A stretch of DNA of 53,111 nt from Acidimicrobiales bacterium (GTDB lineage Bacteria; Actinomycetota; Acidimicrobiia; Acidimicrobiales; Acidimicrobilacustridaceae): assembly GCA_025456085.1 (NCBI GenBank), contig JALOLF010000011.1:1-53111 (forward strand), written 5' to 3'. Position numbers and translations under genes: made by a program. The notes beneath the pieces were generated by a model that saw only the letters and a list, made by a program, of their open reading frames with translations, did not search any database and was not told the origin of the DNA. Shown piece after piece: positions 1 through 8,345 of this stretch. Each line of letters opens with the position of its first letter. Positions within the stretch are counted from its first letter, which is position 1.

Positions 1-488
1 GCGGCTGTCAGCGCACCGGACGGATCGTTGCCCGTACCGAGGTAGTTCCGGGGACTTCCCATGGCGACGGGCAGCACGTACTCGGCCACGGCCGAGCGGG
101 CGACGTCGACGTTGGACACGAACAGCGACGTGAAGTACTGGTTGACGTCGTTGTCGTCGATGGACACCTGGAGCTGCTGTGAGCCCACCGGCGTGACGGT
201 GACGGTGATGTCGGCGTCGGCGTCGTCGAACCCGTTCTGCGCCGCGACCGCCTGGGCGCGGATGGCCGCAAGGCCTTCGTCGGGCAGGTAGGCCGCACCG
301 GCGAGGGCCGCGGCGTCGGCGGCCTTCTGCATCTGCGCAGCACGTGCGTACCAGGCACCCAGGTCGACGGCGAGACCGACGGCCGCGATGAGCGGCAGGA
401 TGAGCAACCCGGTGAGGGCCACGACGTAGCCCCCGTCGCCGACGAGGGGTCGATCCCCGTCACCACGCAGCTTCTGGCCGGCATCCAT
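1..488 (-). CDS. TadG-like Flp pilus assembly protein (3' end beyond window)
   Basis: Partial gene whose C-terminus lies beyond the left edge. Reading leftward from the ATG at 488, it begins MDAGQKLRGDGDRPLVGDGG and enters a hydrophobic segment at about residues 21-42, followed by DLGAWYARAAQMQKAADAAALA. This is the classic TadE/TadG arrangement: one N-terminal membrane helix, then a periplasmic or extracellular domain with an Ala-rich ADAAALAGA segment. TadG-type proteins are minor pseudopilins or assembly factors of the tight-adherence (Flp) pilus. The start lies 4 bp beyond the TGA of the preceding gene (stop 492-494), so it belongs to one operon with the three genes upstream on this strand. 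A second ATG at 484 is in another frame and gives a low-complexity Ser/Pro product, so I rejected it. No stop is reached before base 1. Confidence 0.8.
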   Translation of the reverse strand, partial: MDAGQKLRGDGDRPLVGDGGYVVALTGLLILPLIAAVGLAVDLGAWYARAAQMQKAADAAALAGAAYLPDEGLAAIRAQAVAAQNGFDDADADITVTVTPVGSQQLQVSIDDNDVNQYFTSLFVSNVDVARSAVAEYVLPVAMGSPRNYLGTGNDPSGALTA

Positions 489-491
489 GGC

Positions 492-1142
492 TCAGACCTC
501 CACCAGGGGTTCGATCTCGTAGACGGCCCGCCTGGTGAAGTCCAGGTCGCCGGCGTTGACGAGGCCGGTGAGGGTGTCGTACTGCACGTCGATCTGCACG
601 CCGACCTGATCGACGGTCGGAGGGATCTGGTCGCGCTCGTTGGTGGGGCACCACTGCTCGTCCCACGCACCGGAGGCACAGGCCAGGTTGCCAGGCGTGC
701 CCGTCCGCCGGAACCCGACACCCGGGTTCGTGTTCGCCACCTGGGTCGCCGAGTAGACGTTGCACCATCCGGGAACGCCGAAGGAGCCCGTGCCCGAGGG
801 GCTGATCGCCGTGCACGCCGGCAGCGGATCCCCGTCGGCGTTGCTGCTCTTGTAGATGATCACCCGCTCGACCGTGACCCGGTCCTCCCCGGCCAGGCCG
901 GCGTTGACGACCTGCAGGACGTCGAAGTCGGTGAACGGCGCGGTGCCCTGCGTGCTGGCCGTGCGGCCCGCAGACGACACCACCCGTTCGAGGGAGTTGC
1001 CGGTGCGGAAGGCCGTGCCGAACTCCAGGATGCCGAGCACCAGCACCACGATGAACGGTGCGAGCAGGGCGAACTCGACGAGGACGGCGCCTTCGTCGTC
1101 ACGGAGGCGGGGAGGGTTCGACCGCACACGGTTCTGTTGCAT
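492..1142 (-). CDS. TadE-like pseudopilin
   Basis: A 216-residue protein starting MQQNRVRSNPPRLRDDEGAV. The DEGAVLVEFALLAPFIVVLV segment (about residues 15-34) is the TadE signature: a short basic leader, then G-x4-E as in prepilin-peptidase substrates, then one hydrophobic helix. TadE/TadF proteins are minor pseudopilins needed to assemble the Flp pilus, anchored in the membrane with the C-terminal domain outside. The C-terminal part has four cysteines (in CTAI, GWCNVY, LACAS and QWCPT), which could form disulfides. The ATG overlaps the upstream gene's TGA by one base (TGATG at 1140-1144), so translational coupling is likely. An in-frame upstream extension to 1433 is only antisense-type low-complexity sequence, so I chose the internal ATG. 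Confidence 0.85.
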   Translation of the reverse strand: MQQNRVRSNPPRLRDDEGAVLVEFALLAPFIVVLVLGILEFGTAFRTGNSLERVVSSAGRTASTQGTAPFTDFDVLQVVNAGLAGEDRVTVERVIIYKSSNADGDPLPACTAISPSGTGSFGVPGWCNVYSATQVANTNPGVGFRRTGTPGNLACASGAWDEQWCPTNERDQIPPTVDQVGVQIDVQYDTLTGLVNAGDLDFTRRAVYEIEPLVEV

Positions 1143-1858
1143 CACGTCACCTGCCCCGGCTCGAGCCGCAGGATCTTGGCCGACTCGAGCGAGCTCGACG
1201 ACCCGAAGAGGCCGGTCACGTAGTCGTGGTCGGCCTTCACGTACACCCCGATGTACTCGATGGCCCACGGGTTCGGACCGTCGTTGCGCAGCGCGGGGTC
1301 GTACCCGCACGCGTTCTCGGTGCCCAGGTCGCACTCGAAGTACGCGACGTTGCCGGTCTGCACGGCCAGGAAGGCGTCGTTGGCCGGATAGACGTTGCAG
1401 CCCGCCGACGTGGAGGATCCGCCGGTCTTGCACGCCGCGGGCACCAGGTCGACGGGATCGACGCCCTCTCGGAGCTGGTTCCGGTCCACGCGGAACACCA
1501 CGATGCGCTCGATGTCCTCGGCGTCGATGGATGCCGTGCCCTCGCGCACGGCTCGGACCACCGAGTAGTCGGCGCTCACCGACACCGAGCTGCCGGACCC
1601 GACCGGGTACTCGACCTGGCGGGGATCGGGCCCCTGGATCGACGCCCAGCGGACGCCGTCGGACGCGGCGTCGGAGATGCTCTGGGCGTCGCGGAACAGC
1701 AGGCCGAAGTCGAGGATGCCGAACACGAGGATGAAGAAGACGGGCGCGATGAGCGCGGTCTCGAGCAGCGCCGCACCCCGGTCACCGGCGCCGCGCCGGC
1801 GGTTGGATCGCATGCCACCTGTTCGACGTCGGGCTCTCGTCTGCGGGATCACGGTCAC
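1142..1858 (-). CDS. TadE-like pseudopilin
   Basis: A 238-residue paralogue of the next gene. After a very basic leader (MTVIPQTRARRRTGGMRSNR) comes GDRGAALLETALIAPVFFIL, the TadE prepilin-like motif with Glu five residues after Gly, then a single membrane helix (about residues 29-50). The remaining 190 residues form a soluble extracytoplasmic domain with several Cys residues (AACKTGG, GCNVY, FECDLG, NACGYD), which suggests disulfides. It sits between a Flp-like major pilin and a second TadE gene and overlaps the latter, so the cluster probably makes the pilin set of one Tad apparatus. The machinery genes (tadA/B/C) are not in the window. ATG at 1858; a second in-frame Met 15 residues in is a possible alternative start. 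Confidence 0.85.
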   Translation of the reverse strand: MTVIPQTRARRRTGGMRSNRRRGAGDRGAALLETALIAPVFFILVFGILDFGLLFRDAQSISDAASDGVRWASIQGPDPRQVEYPVGSGSSVSVSADYSVVRAVREGTASIDAEDIERIVVFRVDRNQLREGVDPVDLVPAACKTGGSSTSAGCNVYPANDAFLAVQTGNVAYFECDLGTENACGYDPALRNDGPNPWAIEYIGVYVKADHDYVTGLFGSSSSLESAKILRLEPGQVT

Positions 1859-1867
1859 TGCACGCCC

Positions 1868-2497
1868 TCAGGAAGGCTTCGAATAGGTCAGCGGCGACGG
1901 CAGCGTCGCCACCGGGGGCGTCGAATCGATCGTGAGCACCCGGGCTTCGATCTGCAGCACCCCTGCGTACGGAACGTCGAAACGCACCGTGCAGGTTCCT
2001 GCTGCCGTCGTCGTGCACTCGGTGGTGAACTGATCCGGGTACACCGGATTGGTCAACCGCCACCGCACCCGGACGACCGCACCCTCCACCGGGGAGGAGC
2101 CCGCGGTGCGCACGTCGAGCGTCGCCTCGGCGTACCAGAAGTCCGCGTCGATCGAGGTCGCCACACCCGTCCACGTCGACGTGTTCGGCGGCACGGTGGA
2201 GGTCGTCGTCGCCGCGGTCGTGGGCGTGGTGGGCGGCGCGGTCGTCGCCGTGGTGGGCACGGTGGAGGCCGTGGTGGTCGTGATGATCGGCGCCGCCTGG
2301 CACGAGGCGGGAGGGGGTCGCGTCGAGACGCAGTCCGCCTGGTTGGCCACCTCGTCGCTGGAGGCCGTCTGCAGGAAGTTGATGGCCGCGATGGACCCGA
2401 CCGCCACGAGAGCAACGATCAGCGCGTACTCGACCAGGGTCGCGCCGATGTCGTTGACACGCCGACCCGTCGATTTAGACCTGCCCTGCCGGTTCAT
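1868..2497 (-). CDS. Flp/Fap-type pilin fused to Thr-rich stalk and Ig-like domain
   Basis: 209 residues from the ATG at 2497 (AGGCGG lies upstream; a GTG at 2503 would add two residues). The N-terminus has a basic leader, then DIGATLVEYALIVALVAVGS: a prepilin-peptidase site (G followed by E-Y at +5/+6) at the head of a hydrophobic helix, as in Flp major pilins. Flp pilins are normally about 50-70 residues. Here the helix is followed by a short Cys-containing loop, a stalk of about 45 residues that is almost entirely Thr/Ala/Pro/Val, and a beta-rich C-terminal domain of about 95 residues ending in a pattern (CTTTAAGTCTVRFDVP) typical of bacterial Ig-like domains. I infer a pilin that displays an adhesin-like domain. 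It is the first gene of the tad cluster here. Confidence 0.75.
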   Translation of the reverse strand: MNRQGRSKSTGRRVNDIGATLVEYALIVALVAVGSIAAINFLQTASSDEVANQADCVSTRPPPASCQAAPIITTTTASTVPTTATTAPPTTPTTAATTTSTVPPNTSTWTGVATSIDADFWYAEATLDVRTAGSSPVEGAVVRVRWRLTNPVYPDQFTTECTTTAAGTCTVRFDVPYAGVLQIEARVLTIDSTPPVATLPSPLTYSKPS

Positions 2498-2722
2498 GGT
2501 CACCCGCCTGGGTGGAAGCCCGAAGTTACCCGGGCGTCAACATAGCGCATCGACCAGTGCTCCGCCCGACAGCCGAAAGCCGCATCTCGACACGGACATG
2601 CACAGGTCGACACGAAACCCACTTCACTCCTGAGTGGTTCCACCTGCCGTGTGTACAGTAACGCACAAGTCTCCCCGAGGGAAGGCGCGATCTGCTGGGC
2701 CCTCGATCGGCAGTGCTGGGGT

Positions 2723-2974
2723 TCAGTCGACGAGGACGTCGACGAGCTTGCGTCCCCGGCGGCTGCCGAACTTGACGCGGCCCGCGGTCAGGGCGAAAAG
2801 CGTGTCGTCGCCGCCACGGCCGACGTTGTCGCCGGGGTGGATGCGGGTGCCCCGCTGACGCACGATGATCGAGCCGGCGTTGACCTGCTCACCGTCGTAG
2901 CGCTTCACACCGAGGCGCTTGCTCTGCGAATCGCGGCCGTTCCTGGTGGAGCCGCCACCCTTGGTCTTCGACAT
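2723..2974 (-). CDS. rpmA: 50S ribosomal protein L27
   Basis: 83 residues, full length for bacterial L27. It starts [20 protein letters not shown] and contains the family landmarks [20 protein letters not shown] and [21 protein letters not shown]27 is a basic large-subunit protein whose N-terminal tail reaches towards the peptidyl-transferase centre. The start, 4 bp after the rplU stop, gives the standard rplU-rpmA pair. The obg GTPase gene that often follows rpmA is absent; pilus genes on the same strand come next instead. Confidence 0.97.
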   Translation of the reverse strand: MSKTKGGGSTRNGRDSQSKRLGVKRYDGEQVNAGSIIVRQRGTRIHPGDNVGRGGDDTLFALTAGRVKFGSRRGRKLVDVLVD

Positions 2975-2978
2975 GGTG

Positions 2979-3287
2979 CTACCCCTTGGAGATGCCGGTG
3001 ATCTCGATGCTGGCCAGTGTCTGGCGGTGACCCCACCGGCGACGCTGGTTGGTCTTGTTCTTGTAGGTGAAGCCGGTGATCTTGGGGCCCTTGACCTCGC
3101 CCAGGACCTTGGCCGACACCGAGGCGCCGGCCAGCTCGCCGGGCGTGGCGAGCACGCGCTCCCCGTCGACGACGAGCACCGGGGCGAAGCTGACCTCGCC
3201 CTCGTCGGCGGCGAGGCGCTCGACCTCGAGCCGCTGGCCCTCTTCCACGCGGTACTGCTTCCCACCGGTCTTGATCACGGCATACAT
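2979..3287 (-). CDS. rplU: 50S ribosomal protein L21
   Basis: 102 residues, the usual length. It opens [20 protein letters not shown] and ends with the L21 signature region [17 protein letters not shown] followed by the conserved ITGI tail. It binds 23S rRNA in the large subunit. It lies 46 bp downstream of the RNase E/G gene and directly upstream of rpmA on the same strand. The RNase E/G-rplU-rpmA order is common in actinobacteria and suggests co-transcription. Confidence 0.97.
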   Translation of the reverse strand: MYAVIKTGGKQYRVEEGQRLEVERLAADEGEVSFAPVLVVDGERVLATPGELAGASVSAKVLGEVKGPKITGFTYKNKTNQRRRWGHRQTLASIEITGISKG

Positions 3288-3333
3288 AGGGGCGCCAGCG
3301 TATCGGGTCGACGGGGCGTCGCGAAAGTCGGGC

Positions 3334-5454
3334 TCACACGATCAGGTCCTCGTCGATGCGCACACCCCGGCCCTCGCACTCCGGGCAGGTCGTGGAGAAC
3401 GACTCGAGCAGGCCCTCCCCGATCCGCTTGCGCGTCATCTCCACCAGGCCCAGGTCGGAGATGTCGAACACCTGGGTGCGGGTCTTGTCCCGGGCCAGGG
3501 CGTCGCGGAAGGCCCGGATGACCTGACGTCGGTTGTCCTCGATCTCCATGTCGATGAAGTCGATGACGATGATGCCGCCGATGTCGCGCAGCCGGAGCTG
3601 GCGGGCGATCTCGTCGGCCGCCTCGAGGTTGTTGCGGAACACGGTCTCCTCGAGGCTCGAGGTGCCCACGTTCTTGCCGGTGTTGACGTCGATCACGGTG
3701 AGCGCCTCGGTGTGCTCGATGACCAGCGACCCGCCGGAGGGCAGCCACACCTTGCGGTCGAGTGCCTTGTGGAGCTGCTCGTGGACGTGGTGGCGCTCGA
3801 AGATCGACAGCCCCTCGACGGCAGGGTCGTAGAACTGCACCCGATCGGCCAGCGCCGGCGAGATGGCGTTGACGTAGTTGGCGATCTCCTCGTAGAGGGC
3901 CCGGTCGTCGATGACGATGCCCCGGTAGTCCTTGTTGAACTCCTCCCGGATGACACGCACCGCCATGTCCGGCTCCCGGTAGAGCAGCGCCGGCGCCGTC
4001 GTCGAGGTCGACGCTGCCAGCGCCTCGACCTGGCGCCACTGCTGCGCGAGCTGGAGCACGTCGCGTTCGATCTCCTCTGCGGTGACGTTCTCCGCCGCGG
4101 TGCGCACGATGAGGCCGTGGCCCTTCGGACGCACCCGGTCCAGCACCGAACGGAGCCGCTTGCGCTCGTCGTCGGGCAGCCGCTTGGAGATCCCGTAGGT
4201 CGTGCTGTTGGGGATGAGCACCACGAAGCGTCCCGGCAGCGACACCTCCTGGGTGAGGCGGGCACCCTTGTGGGCGATGGGGTTCTTGGTGACCTGGCAG
4301 AGGATGGTCTGTCGCTGTTTGAGGATCTGCTCGATGCGGGCGTTGCCGCCTTCCTCGATGTCCTCCTTGTCGTACTGGACGTCCCCGCGGTAGAGCACCG
4401 CGTTCTTGGGCGTGCCGATGTCGACGAAGGCCGCCTCCATGCCCGGCAGCACGTTCTGGACGCGTCCCAGGTAGATGTTGCCGTGGATCTGGCCGACGTC
4501 GTCGGCCGGCCGCGACACGTAGTGCTCGATCAGGTTCCGCCCCTCGAGCACCGCGATCTGCGTCGCACGGGGTCCCACGCTCACGCACATCAGGTAGCGG
4601 CCGACGGGACGGCCCTTGCGTTCACGCCCCTTGCGTCGCTTGAGGGTGCCCTCGTCGAGCTCGAACGGCTCGTCGGGCACGAGGGCCTCGACGGGCTGGA
4701 CGGCGCTGGGCGCGTCGACTGCCGAGTCGCCGGAACCGCCGCGGCCACCCCGTTTGCGGCGCTGGCCCCGGGCGCGCCCACCGGCGTCCTTCTTGGCCTC
4801 GGACCCGCCCGCTCGCTTCGACCCGCCACCGCCGGCCTTGGCACCCGCCGCGCCACCGGCGGCCTTGGCACCCGCCGCCCCACCGCCGGCCTTGGCACCC
4901 GCCGACCCACCGGCGGCCTTGGCGCCCGCCGACCCACCGGCGGTCGGCGCCGTGGCGGGGGTCGGAGCCGGAGCGGGCCGGGTGTCGCCGATCTGGGGGC
5001 GGCGCACGAGAGCCCGCTCGGCGGCGTCGGCCGACCGGGCCCGGCCGTGGGTCAACCGCTCGGGGAGCTCCTCGGGCTGACGACTGGCACCGCGACGCCC
5101 GCCGCTGCGGGTGCCCGGCGCGGGATCGGCAGCGTCGTCGGCGCGGGGCGACGGTGTGGACGGCGCCGGCGCCGCGCCCGCGTCCTCGGCTGGTGCGGCA
5201 TCGTCGGCGCGGGCGGTCGGCTCCTCGGTCTGCGAGCCCGTACCGTCTGCCTTGCCCGTGGAGCGGGACCGGTTGCGTCCACCACGCGACCCCCGCCGGC
5301 GGCGGGGTCGGGTCAGCGCGTCGCCGCCCTCCGGCTCGGGCGAGGGAGCGTCACCGGGCGGGCCGGTGTCGACCGGGCCGCGGACGGCATCGGGGTCGGC
5401 AGGTGCGGCGCCCTGCTCGGGCACGGACCGGCCGTCGAACGCCGGGTCGGACAT
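3334..5454 (-). CDS. rne: Ribonuclease E/G family endoribonuclease
   Basis: 706 residues from the ATG at 5454 (start MSDPAFDGRSVPEQ; GAGAGGAACG upstream as ribosome-binding site). The first 280 or so residues are disordered and charged, including four 9-residue Ala/Gly/Lys repeats and Arg/Gly-rich patches that may bind RNA. The catalytic half follows: an S1-type RNA-binding part (YLGRVQNVLPGMEAAFVDIG), then the DNase-I-like region with ALTVIDVNTGKNVG and GGIIVIDFIDMEIEDNRRQ, whose Asp residues bind Mg2+. It ends with the zinc-link motif TTCPECEGRGV. The enzyme makes single-strand cuts in rRNA precursors and mRNA. Having the long disordered part at the N-terminus rather than the C-terminus is the known actinobacterial layout. 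RNase E and G cannot be told apart from sequence alone, so the symbol is provisional. Confidence 0.92.
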   Translation of the reverse strand: MSDPAFDGRSVPEQGAAPADPDAVRGPVDTGPPGDAPSPEPEGGDALTRPRRRRGSRGGRNRSRSTGKADGTGSQTEEPTARADDAAPAEDAGAAPAPSTPSPRADDAADPAPGTRSGGRRGASRQPEELPERLTHGRARSADAAERALVRRPQIGDTRPAPAPTPATAPTAGGSAGAKAAGGSAGAKAGGGAAGAKAAGGAAGAKAGGGGSKRAGGSEAKKDAGGRARGQRRKRGGRGGSGDSAVDAPSAVQPVEALVPDEPFELDEGTLKRRKGRERKGRPVGRYLMCVSVGPRATQIAVLEGRNLIEHYVSRPADDVGQIHGNIYLGRVQNVLPGMEAAFVDIGTPKNAVLYRGDVQYDKEDIEEGGNARIEQILKQRQTILCQVTKNPIAHKGARLTQEVSLPGRFVVLIPNSTTYGISKRLPDDERKRLRSVLDRVRPKGHGLIVRTAAENVTAEEIERDVLQLAQQWRQVEALAASTSTTAPALLYREPDMAVRVIREEFNKDYRGIVIDDRALYEEIANYVNAISPALADRVQFYDPAVEGLSIFERHHVHEQLHKALDRKVWLPSGGSLVIEHTEALTVIDVNTGKNVGTSSLEETVFRNNLEAADEIARQLRLRDIGGIIVIDFIDMEIEDNRRQVIRAFRDALARDKTRTQVFDISDLGLVEMTRKRIGEGLLESFSTTCPECEGRGVRIDEDLIV
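4828..4944 (-). repeat. 27-bp tandem repeat, about four units, inside the RNase E/G gene
   Basis: The string ccttggcacccgccg (the last copy has one change) starts at 4836, 4863, 4890 and 4917, an exact 27-bp period. In the protein it encodes four 9-residue units of the form (S/A)AGAKA(A/G)GG in the disordered N-terminal region. Copy number in such repeats often varies between strains. Confidence 0.85.
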
Positions 5455-5467
5455 GGTTGCGTTCCTC

Positions 5468-6199
5468 TCACGATGCACGCGCCTGTGCGTGCGGCGCCCA
5501 CGTCGTCGGCGCCGGGAGTGGCTCCCGACGCGCGCCGTCGAGCGCGATCCACTGGTGCGTCCTGCACACCCGGCCCTCCTGGTGTGGCGGCTCCAGGGCT
5601 GCGAGCAGCTCGGAGGGGCGCACACCCCGGGGTTGCGTGGCCAACTCGGCCTCCAGCACCACGCCCGGCTCGAGCCGGTCGGGTGGCAGGGAGCCGGCGA
5701 TGGCGAGCATCGCCACCGCCGGTCGGATGTCGTCGGTGACCGGCCGGCCCTTGCGCTCGCGGGTCACCCACGCCTCCGGGGCGGCGAGCAGCCGTTCCAC
5801 CGCCGCCGTCAGCTCGGCGAGGTCGGCACCCGGCACCTCGATGCGCCAGGAGCAGCTCGTGACCGCCTCCTGGAGGGACGGCCCGGGTCGGTCCACGAGC
5901 GCGGCCGCCTCCACGGTCAAGCCCGCGGGCAGCAACGGGGTGAGCAGCTGGGGCAGCTCCGCCGGGTCGACCGAGGCGCACTCGGGCTCACGCAGGTCGA
6001 CGTCGAGGTACTCGCCCAGCGACTCGTGGCCGGTGGGCAGGGCCAGACCGAAGTGCACCTTGGGTCGGGGCGAGAAGCCCTGGGTGGACGCCACGGGAAG
6101 CTCGGCACGGCGCAGCGCCCGTTCCCACAGACGGGCCACGTCTCGGTGGCTGGTGAAGCGGACCTTGCCGGTCTTGGCGAAGCGGAACCGGATCCTCAC
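5468..6199 (-). CDS. TIGR03936-type radical-SAM-associated protein (DUF2344)
   Basis: 243 residues from the GTG at 6199, whose GTGA overlaps the stop of the preceding radical-SAM gene (6196-6199). The N-terminus VRIRFRFAKTGKVRFTSHRD and the following GFSPRPKVHFGLALPTGHES are hallmarks of DUF2344/TIGR03936. These proteins occur either fused to, or directly after, a TIGR03960 radical-SAM enzyme; in this window they are separate genes. The biochemical role of the pair is not established. Linkage to RNase E/G and L21/L27 is widely conserved and hints at RNA or ribosome modification, which is inference. The extended upstream reading frame to 6688 is an antisense-like extension into the neighbouring gene. 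Confidence 0.85.
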   Translation of the reverse strand: MRIRFRFAKTGKVRFTSHRDVARLWERALRRAELPVASTQGFSPRPKVHFGLALPTGHESLGEYLDVDLREPECASVDPAELPQLLTPLLPAGLTVEAAALVDRPGPSLQEAVTSCSWRIEVPGADLAELTAAVERLLAAPEAWVTRERKGRPVTDDIRPAVAMLAIAGSLPPDRLEPGVVLEAELATQPRGVRPSELLAALEPPHQEGRVCRTHQWIALDGARREPLPAPTTWAPHAQARAS

Positions 6200-8169
6200 C
6201 GGGCACCTGCCTGCGCGGGCCGGGCCTGTGGCGGACGGGCCAGCAGCTGCACGGGCGTGGAGGACTCGGCGGCGAGGTCCTGCCCGGTCCCCTGGCTCCC
6301 GCCCGCGGGGGGCGTGGCCGAGGCGACGATGTGCTCGATCGAGTAGCCCGTGCAGGCGCCGCAGTCGTAGCACGGCGTCCACCGGCAGTCCTCGAGGCCG
6401 ACCTCGTCGAGGGCGTCGCGCCAGTCCTGCCACAGGAAGTCCTTGTGGAGCCCGGCCGAGAGGTGGTCCCACGGCAGGACCTCGTCCTCGGTGCGGTGCC
6501 GGTGCACGTACCAGTCGGGGTCGAGGCCGGCCCGGGCCAGCGCGTCGAGCCACAGGTCGAGTCGGAACCGTTCGGACCACTCCTGGAAGGTGCCGGCCTG
6601 CCGCCACACGTCTTCGATGACGGGCCCGAGGCGGCGGTCGCCCCGGGACGTGAGCCCCTCGACGAGGGTCGCCTTGGGGTCGTGCCACTTGAGCTGGACC
6701 GACCGGTGCCGTCGCAGGTCGTCACGCAGCAGGCCGACCTTGCGGTGCAGTTCGGGCACCGTGTTCTGCCCGAACCACTGGAACGGGGTGAACGGCTTGG
6801 GCACGAAGCCCCCCACCGAGAGGGTGACCGAGGCGCTGCGGGTGTGACGTCGTCCGATCTCCACGCAGTTGCGGCCGAGCTCGGCGATGCCCAGGGTGTC
6901 CTCGTCGGTCTCGGTGGGCAGGCCGGTCAGGAAGTACAGCTTCATGCGCCGCCACCCCTGGGAGAAGGCGGCGTCGACGGCGTCGTAGAGGTCCTGCTCG
7001 CGGATGAGCTTGTTGATGACCTGGCGCATCCGCCACGTGCCCGCTTCGGGAGCGAAGGTCAGGCCGGTGCGGCGGGCCCGTTGGAGCTGCGCGGCGATGC
7101 CCACGGTGAAGGCGTCGACCCGAAGGCTGGGCAGCGACACCGACGTCTGCTGGCCGTTGACGGGGTCGTCGACCACGGCCCGCACGACCTCCTCGATGCC
7201 CGAGAAGTCGGCGGTGGACAGCGAGGTGAGGGCGACCTCGTCGTAGCCGGTGCGCCGCAGCCCCTCAGCCACCATGGTGCGGACCTGTTCGGCCGGGCGC
7301 TCCCGCACCGGACGGGTGATCATGCCCGCCTGGCAGAACCGGCACCCCCGGGTGCAACCCCGGAACACCTCGACGTTGAGTCGGTCGTGCACCACCTCGG
7401 TGAGCGGCACCAGCTGGCGGCGAGGGTAGGGCCAGTCGGCGAGGTCGGCGATGGTGCGCTTCTCGACCCGGTCGGGCACGTCCGCGAACCGGGGGGTGAC
7501 GGCCACCAGGCGGGGGCCGTCGTAGGCGACGTCGTACAGCGAGGGCACGTACACGCCCGGCACCCGGGCCAGCGCCCGCAGGACACCCTCGCGGCTGCCG
7601 TCGGTGCGACCCGACGCCTTCCAGTCCCGCACCACCTCCGTGATCTCGGCCACGACCTCCTCGCCGTCGCCGAGCACGACGGCGTCGAGGAAGTCGGCCA
7701 GCGGCTCGGGGTTGTAGGTGCAGTGGCCGCCGGCGAGCACGAGCGGGTGCTCCGGGCGGCGCGCCGCGGCCCGCACCGGCACGCCCGCCAGGTCGATGCA
7801 GTTCAGGACGTTGGTGTAGACGAGCTCGGCCGACAGGTTGAACGCCAGCAGGTCGAACTCGCCCGCCGGTCGATGGGTGTCGACGCTGAACAGGGGCAGG
7901 CCCCGGGACCGGAGCTCGGCCTCGAGGTCGACCCACGGGGCGTAGCTGCGCTCGGCGAGGGCGTCGTCGCGCTCGTTCAGGATCTCGTAGAGGATCTGCA
8001 GGCCCTGGTTGGGCAGCCCGATCTCGTAGGTGTCGGGGTACAGCAGCAGCCACGACACCTTTCGTGGATCATGATGGGGCTGCACCGACCCATCTTCGAG
8101 GCCGATGTAGCGGGCAGGTCGGGCCACCTTGGGGAGGATGGGTTCGAGCTGCGGCCAGATCGACGTCAT
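6196..8169 (-). CDS. TIGR03960-type B12-binding-like radical SAM protein
   Basis: 657 residues. The N-terminal third has the cobalamin-binding-like fold seen in this family (WLLLYPDTYEIGLPNQGLQI, LVLAGGHCTYNPEPLADFLD). The radical-SAM core follows with the FeS cluster motif in EVFRGCTRGCRFCQAG (CxxxCxxC), which ligates a 4Fe-4S cluster and S-adenosylmethionine. The C-terminal region has another Cys-rich stretch (DCRWTPCYDCGACTGY) and may hold an auxiliary site. It is translationally coupled to its DUF2344 partner. Substrate unknown; members sit next to rne/rplU as here. A TANNNT box (TACGAT) about 9 bp before the ATG suggests its own near-leaderless promoter, so the block from here to rpmA may be transcribed separately from the mre operon. 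Confidence 0.9.
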   Translation of the reverse strand: MTSIWPQLEPILPKVARPARYIGLEDGSVQPHHDPRKVSWLLLYPDTYEIGLPNQGLQILYEILNERDDALAERSYAPWVDLEAELRSRGLPLFSVDTHRPAGEFDLLAFNLSAELVYTNVLNCIDLAGVPVRAAARRPEHPLVLAGGHCTYNPEPLADFLDAVVLGDGEEVVAEITEVVRDWKASGRTDGSREGVLRALARVPGVYVPSLYDVAYDGPRLVAVTPRFADVPDRVEKRTIADLADWPYPRRQLVPLTEVVHDRLNVEVFRGCTRGCRFCQAGMITRPVRERPAEQVRTMVAEGLRRTGYDEVALTSLSTADFSGIEEVVRAVVDDPVNGQQTSVSLPSLRVDAFTVGIAAQLQRARRTGLTFAPEAGTWRMRQVINKLIREQDLYDAVDAAFSQGWRRMKLYFLTGLPTETDEDTLGIAELGRNCVEIGRRHTRSASVTLSVGGFVPKPFTPFQWFGQNTVPELHRKVGLLRDDLRRHRSVQLKWHDPKATLVEGLTSRGDRRLGPVIEDVWRQAGTFQEWSERFRLDLWLDALARAGLDPDWYVHRHRTEDEVLPWDHLSAGLHKDFLWQDWRDALDEVGLEDCRWTPCYDCGACTGYSIEHIVASATPPAGGSQGTGQDLAAESSTPVQLLARPPQARPAQAGAR

Positions 8170-8178
8170 GATCCCCGA

Positions 8179-8184
8179 ATCGTA
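8179..8184 (-). promoter_or_regulatory. Candidate -10 element (TACGAT) for the radical-SAM operon
   Basis: On the minus strand TACGAT lies 9 bp upstream of the ATG at 8169, fitting the TANNNT consensus. It would start transcription at or just before the start codon, a nearly leaderless transcript. I see no clear -35 box. Confidence 0.35.
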
Positions 8185-8222
8185 CCGCCCTGCACGGCGC
8201 GAACCGGAGTGGGCGCCCAGGG

Positions 8223-8253
8223 CGGCCGGCGGGTGCCGGCCCGGATCAGCGAA
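8223..8253. repeat. 31-bp direct repeat, copy 1
   Basis: Identical over 31 bp to 8315-8345, offset 92 bp. The second copy spans the last codon and stop of rodA; this copy lies free in the intergenic region beyond it. It looks like a short tandem duplication of the rodA 3' end. Each copy contains a GC-rich inverted repeat (ccggcgggtgccgg). Confidence 0.9.
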
Positions 8254-8263
8254 CCACCGCCGC

Positions 8264-8301
8264 CGTGGGGCGAGCGAGCCCCGCGAGCGAGGGGCCCCAC
8301 G
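8264..8301 (-). terminator. Possible terminator hairpin after rodA
   Basis: Inverted repeat cgtggggc / gccccacg (8264-8271 with 8294-8301) encloses a 22-nt GC-rich loop that can fold further. It lies 37 bp after the rodA stop, between the two 31-bp repeats. There is no U-run, which is usual for actinobacterial terminators, so the call is tentative. Confidence 0.45.
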
Positions 8302-8314
8302 TGCGGAGGAGGGC

Positions 8315-8345
8315 CGGCCGGCGGGTGCCGGCCCGGATCAGCGAA
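8315..8345. repeat. 31-bp direct repeat, copy 2 (overlaps rodA stop)
   Basis: Second copy of the repeat at 8223-8253. It includes the rodA TGA (8338-8340 on the minus strand) and the codon before it. Confidence 0.9.
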
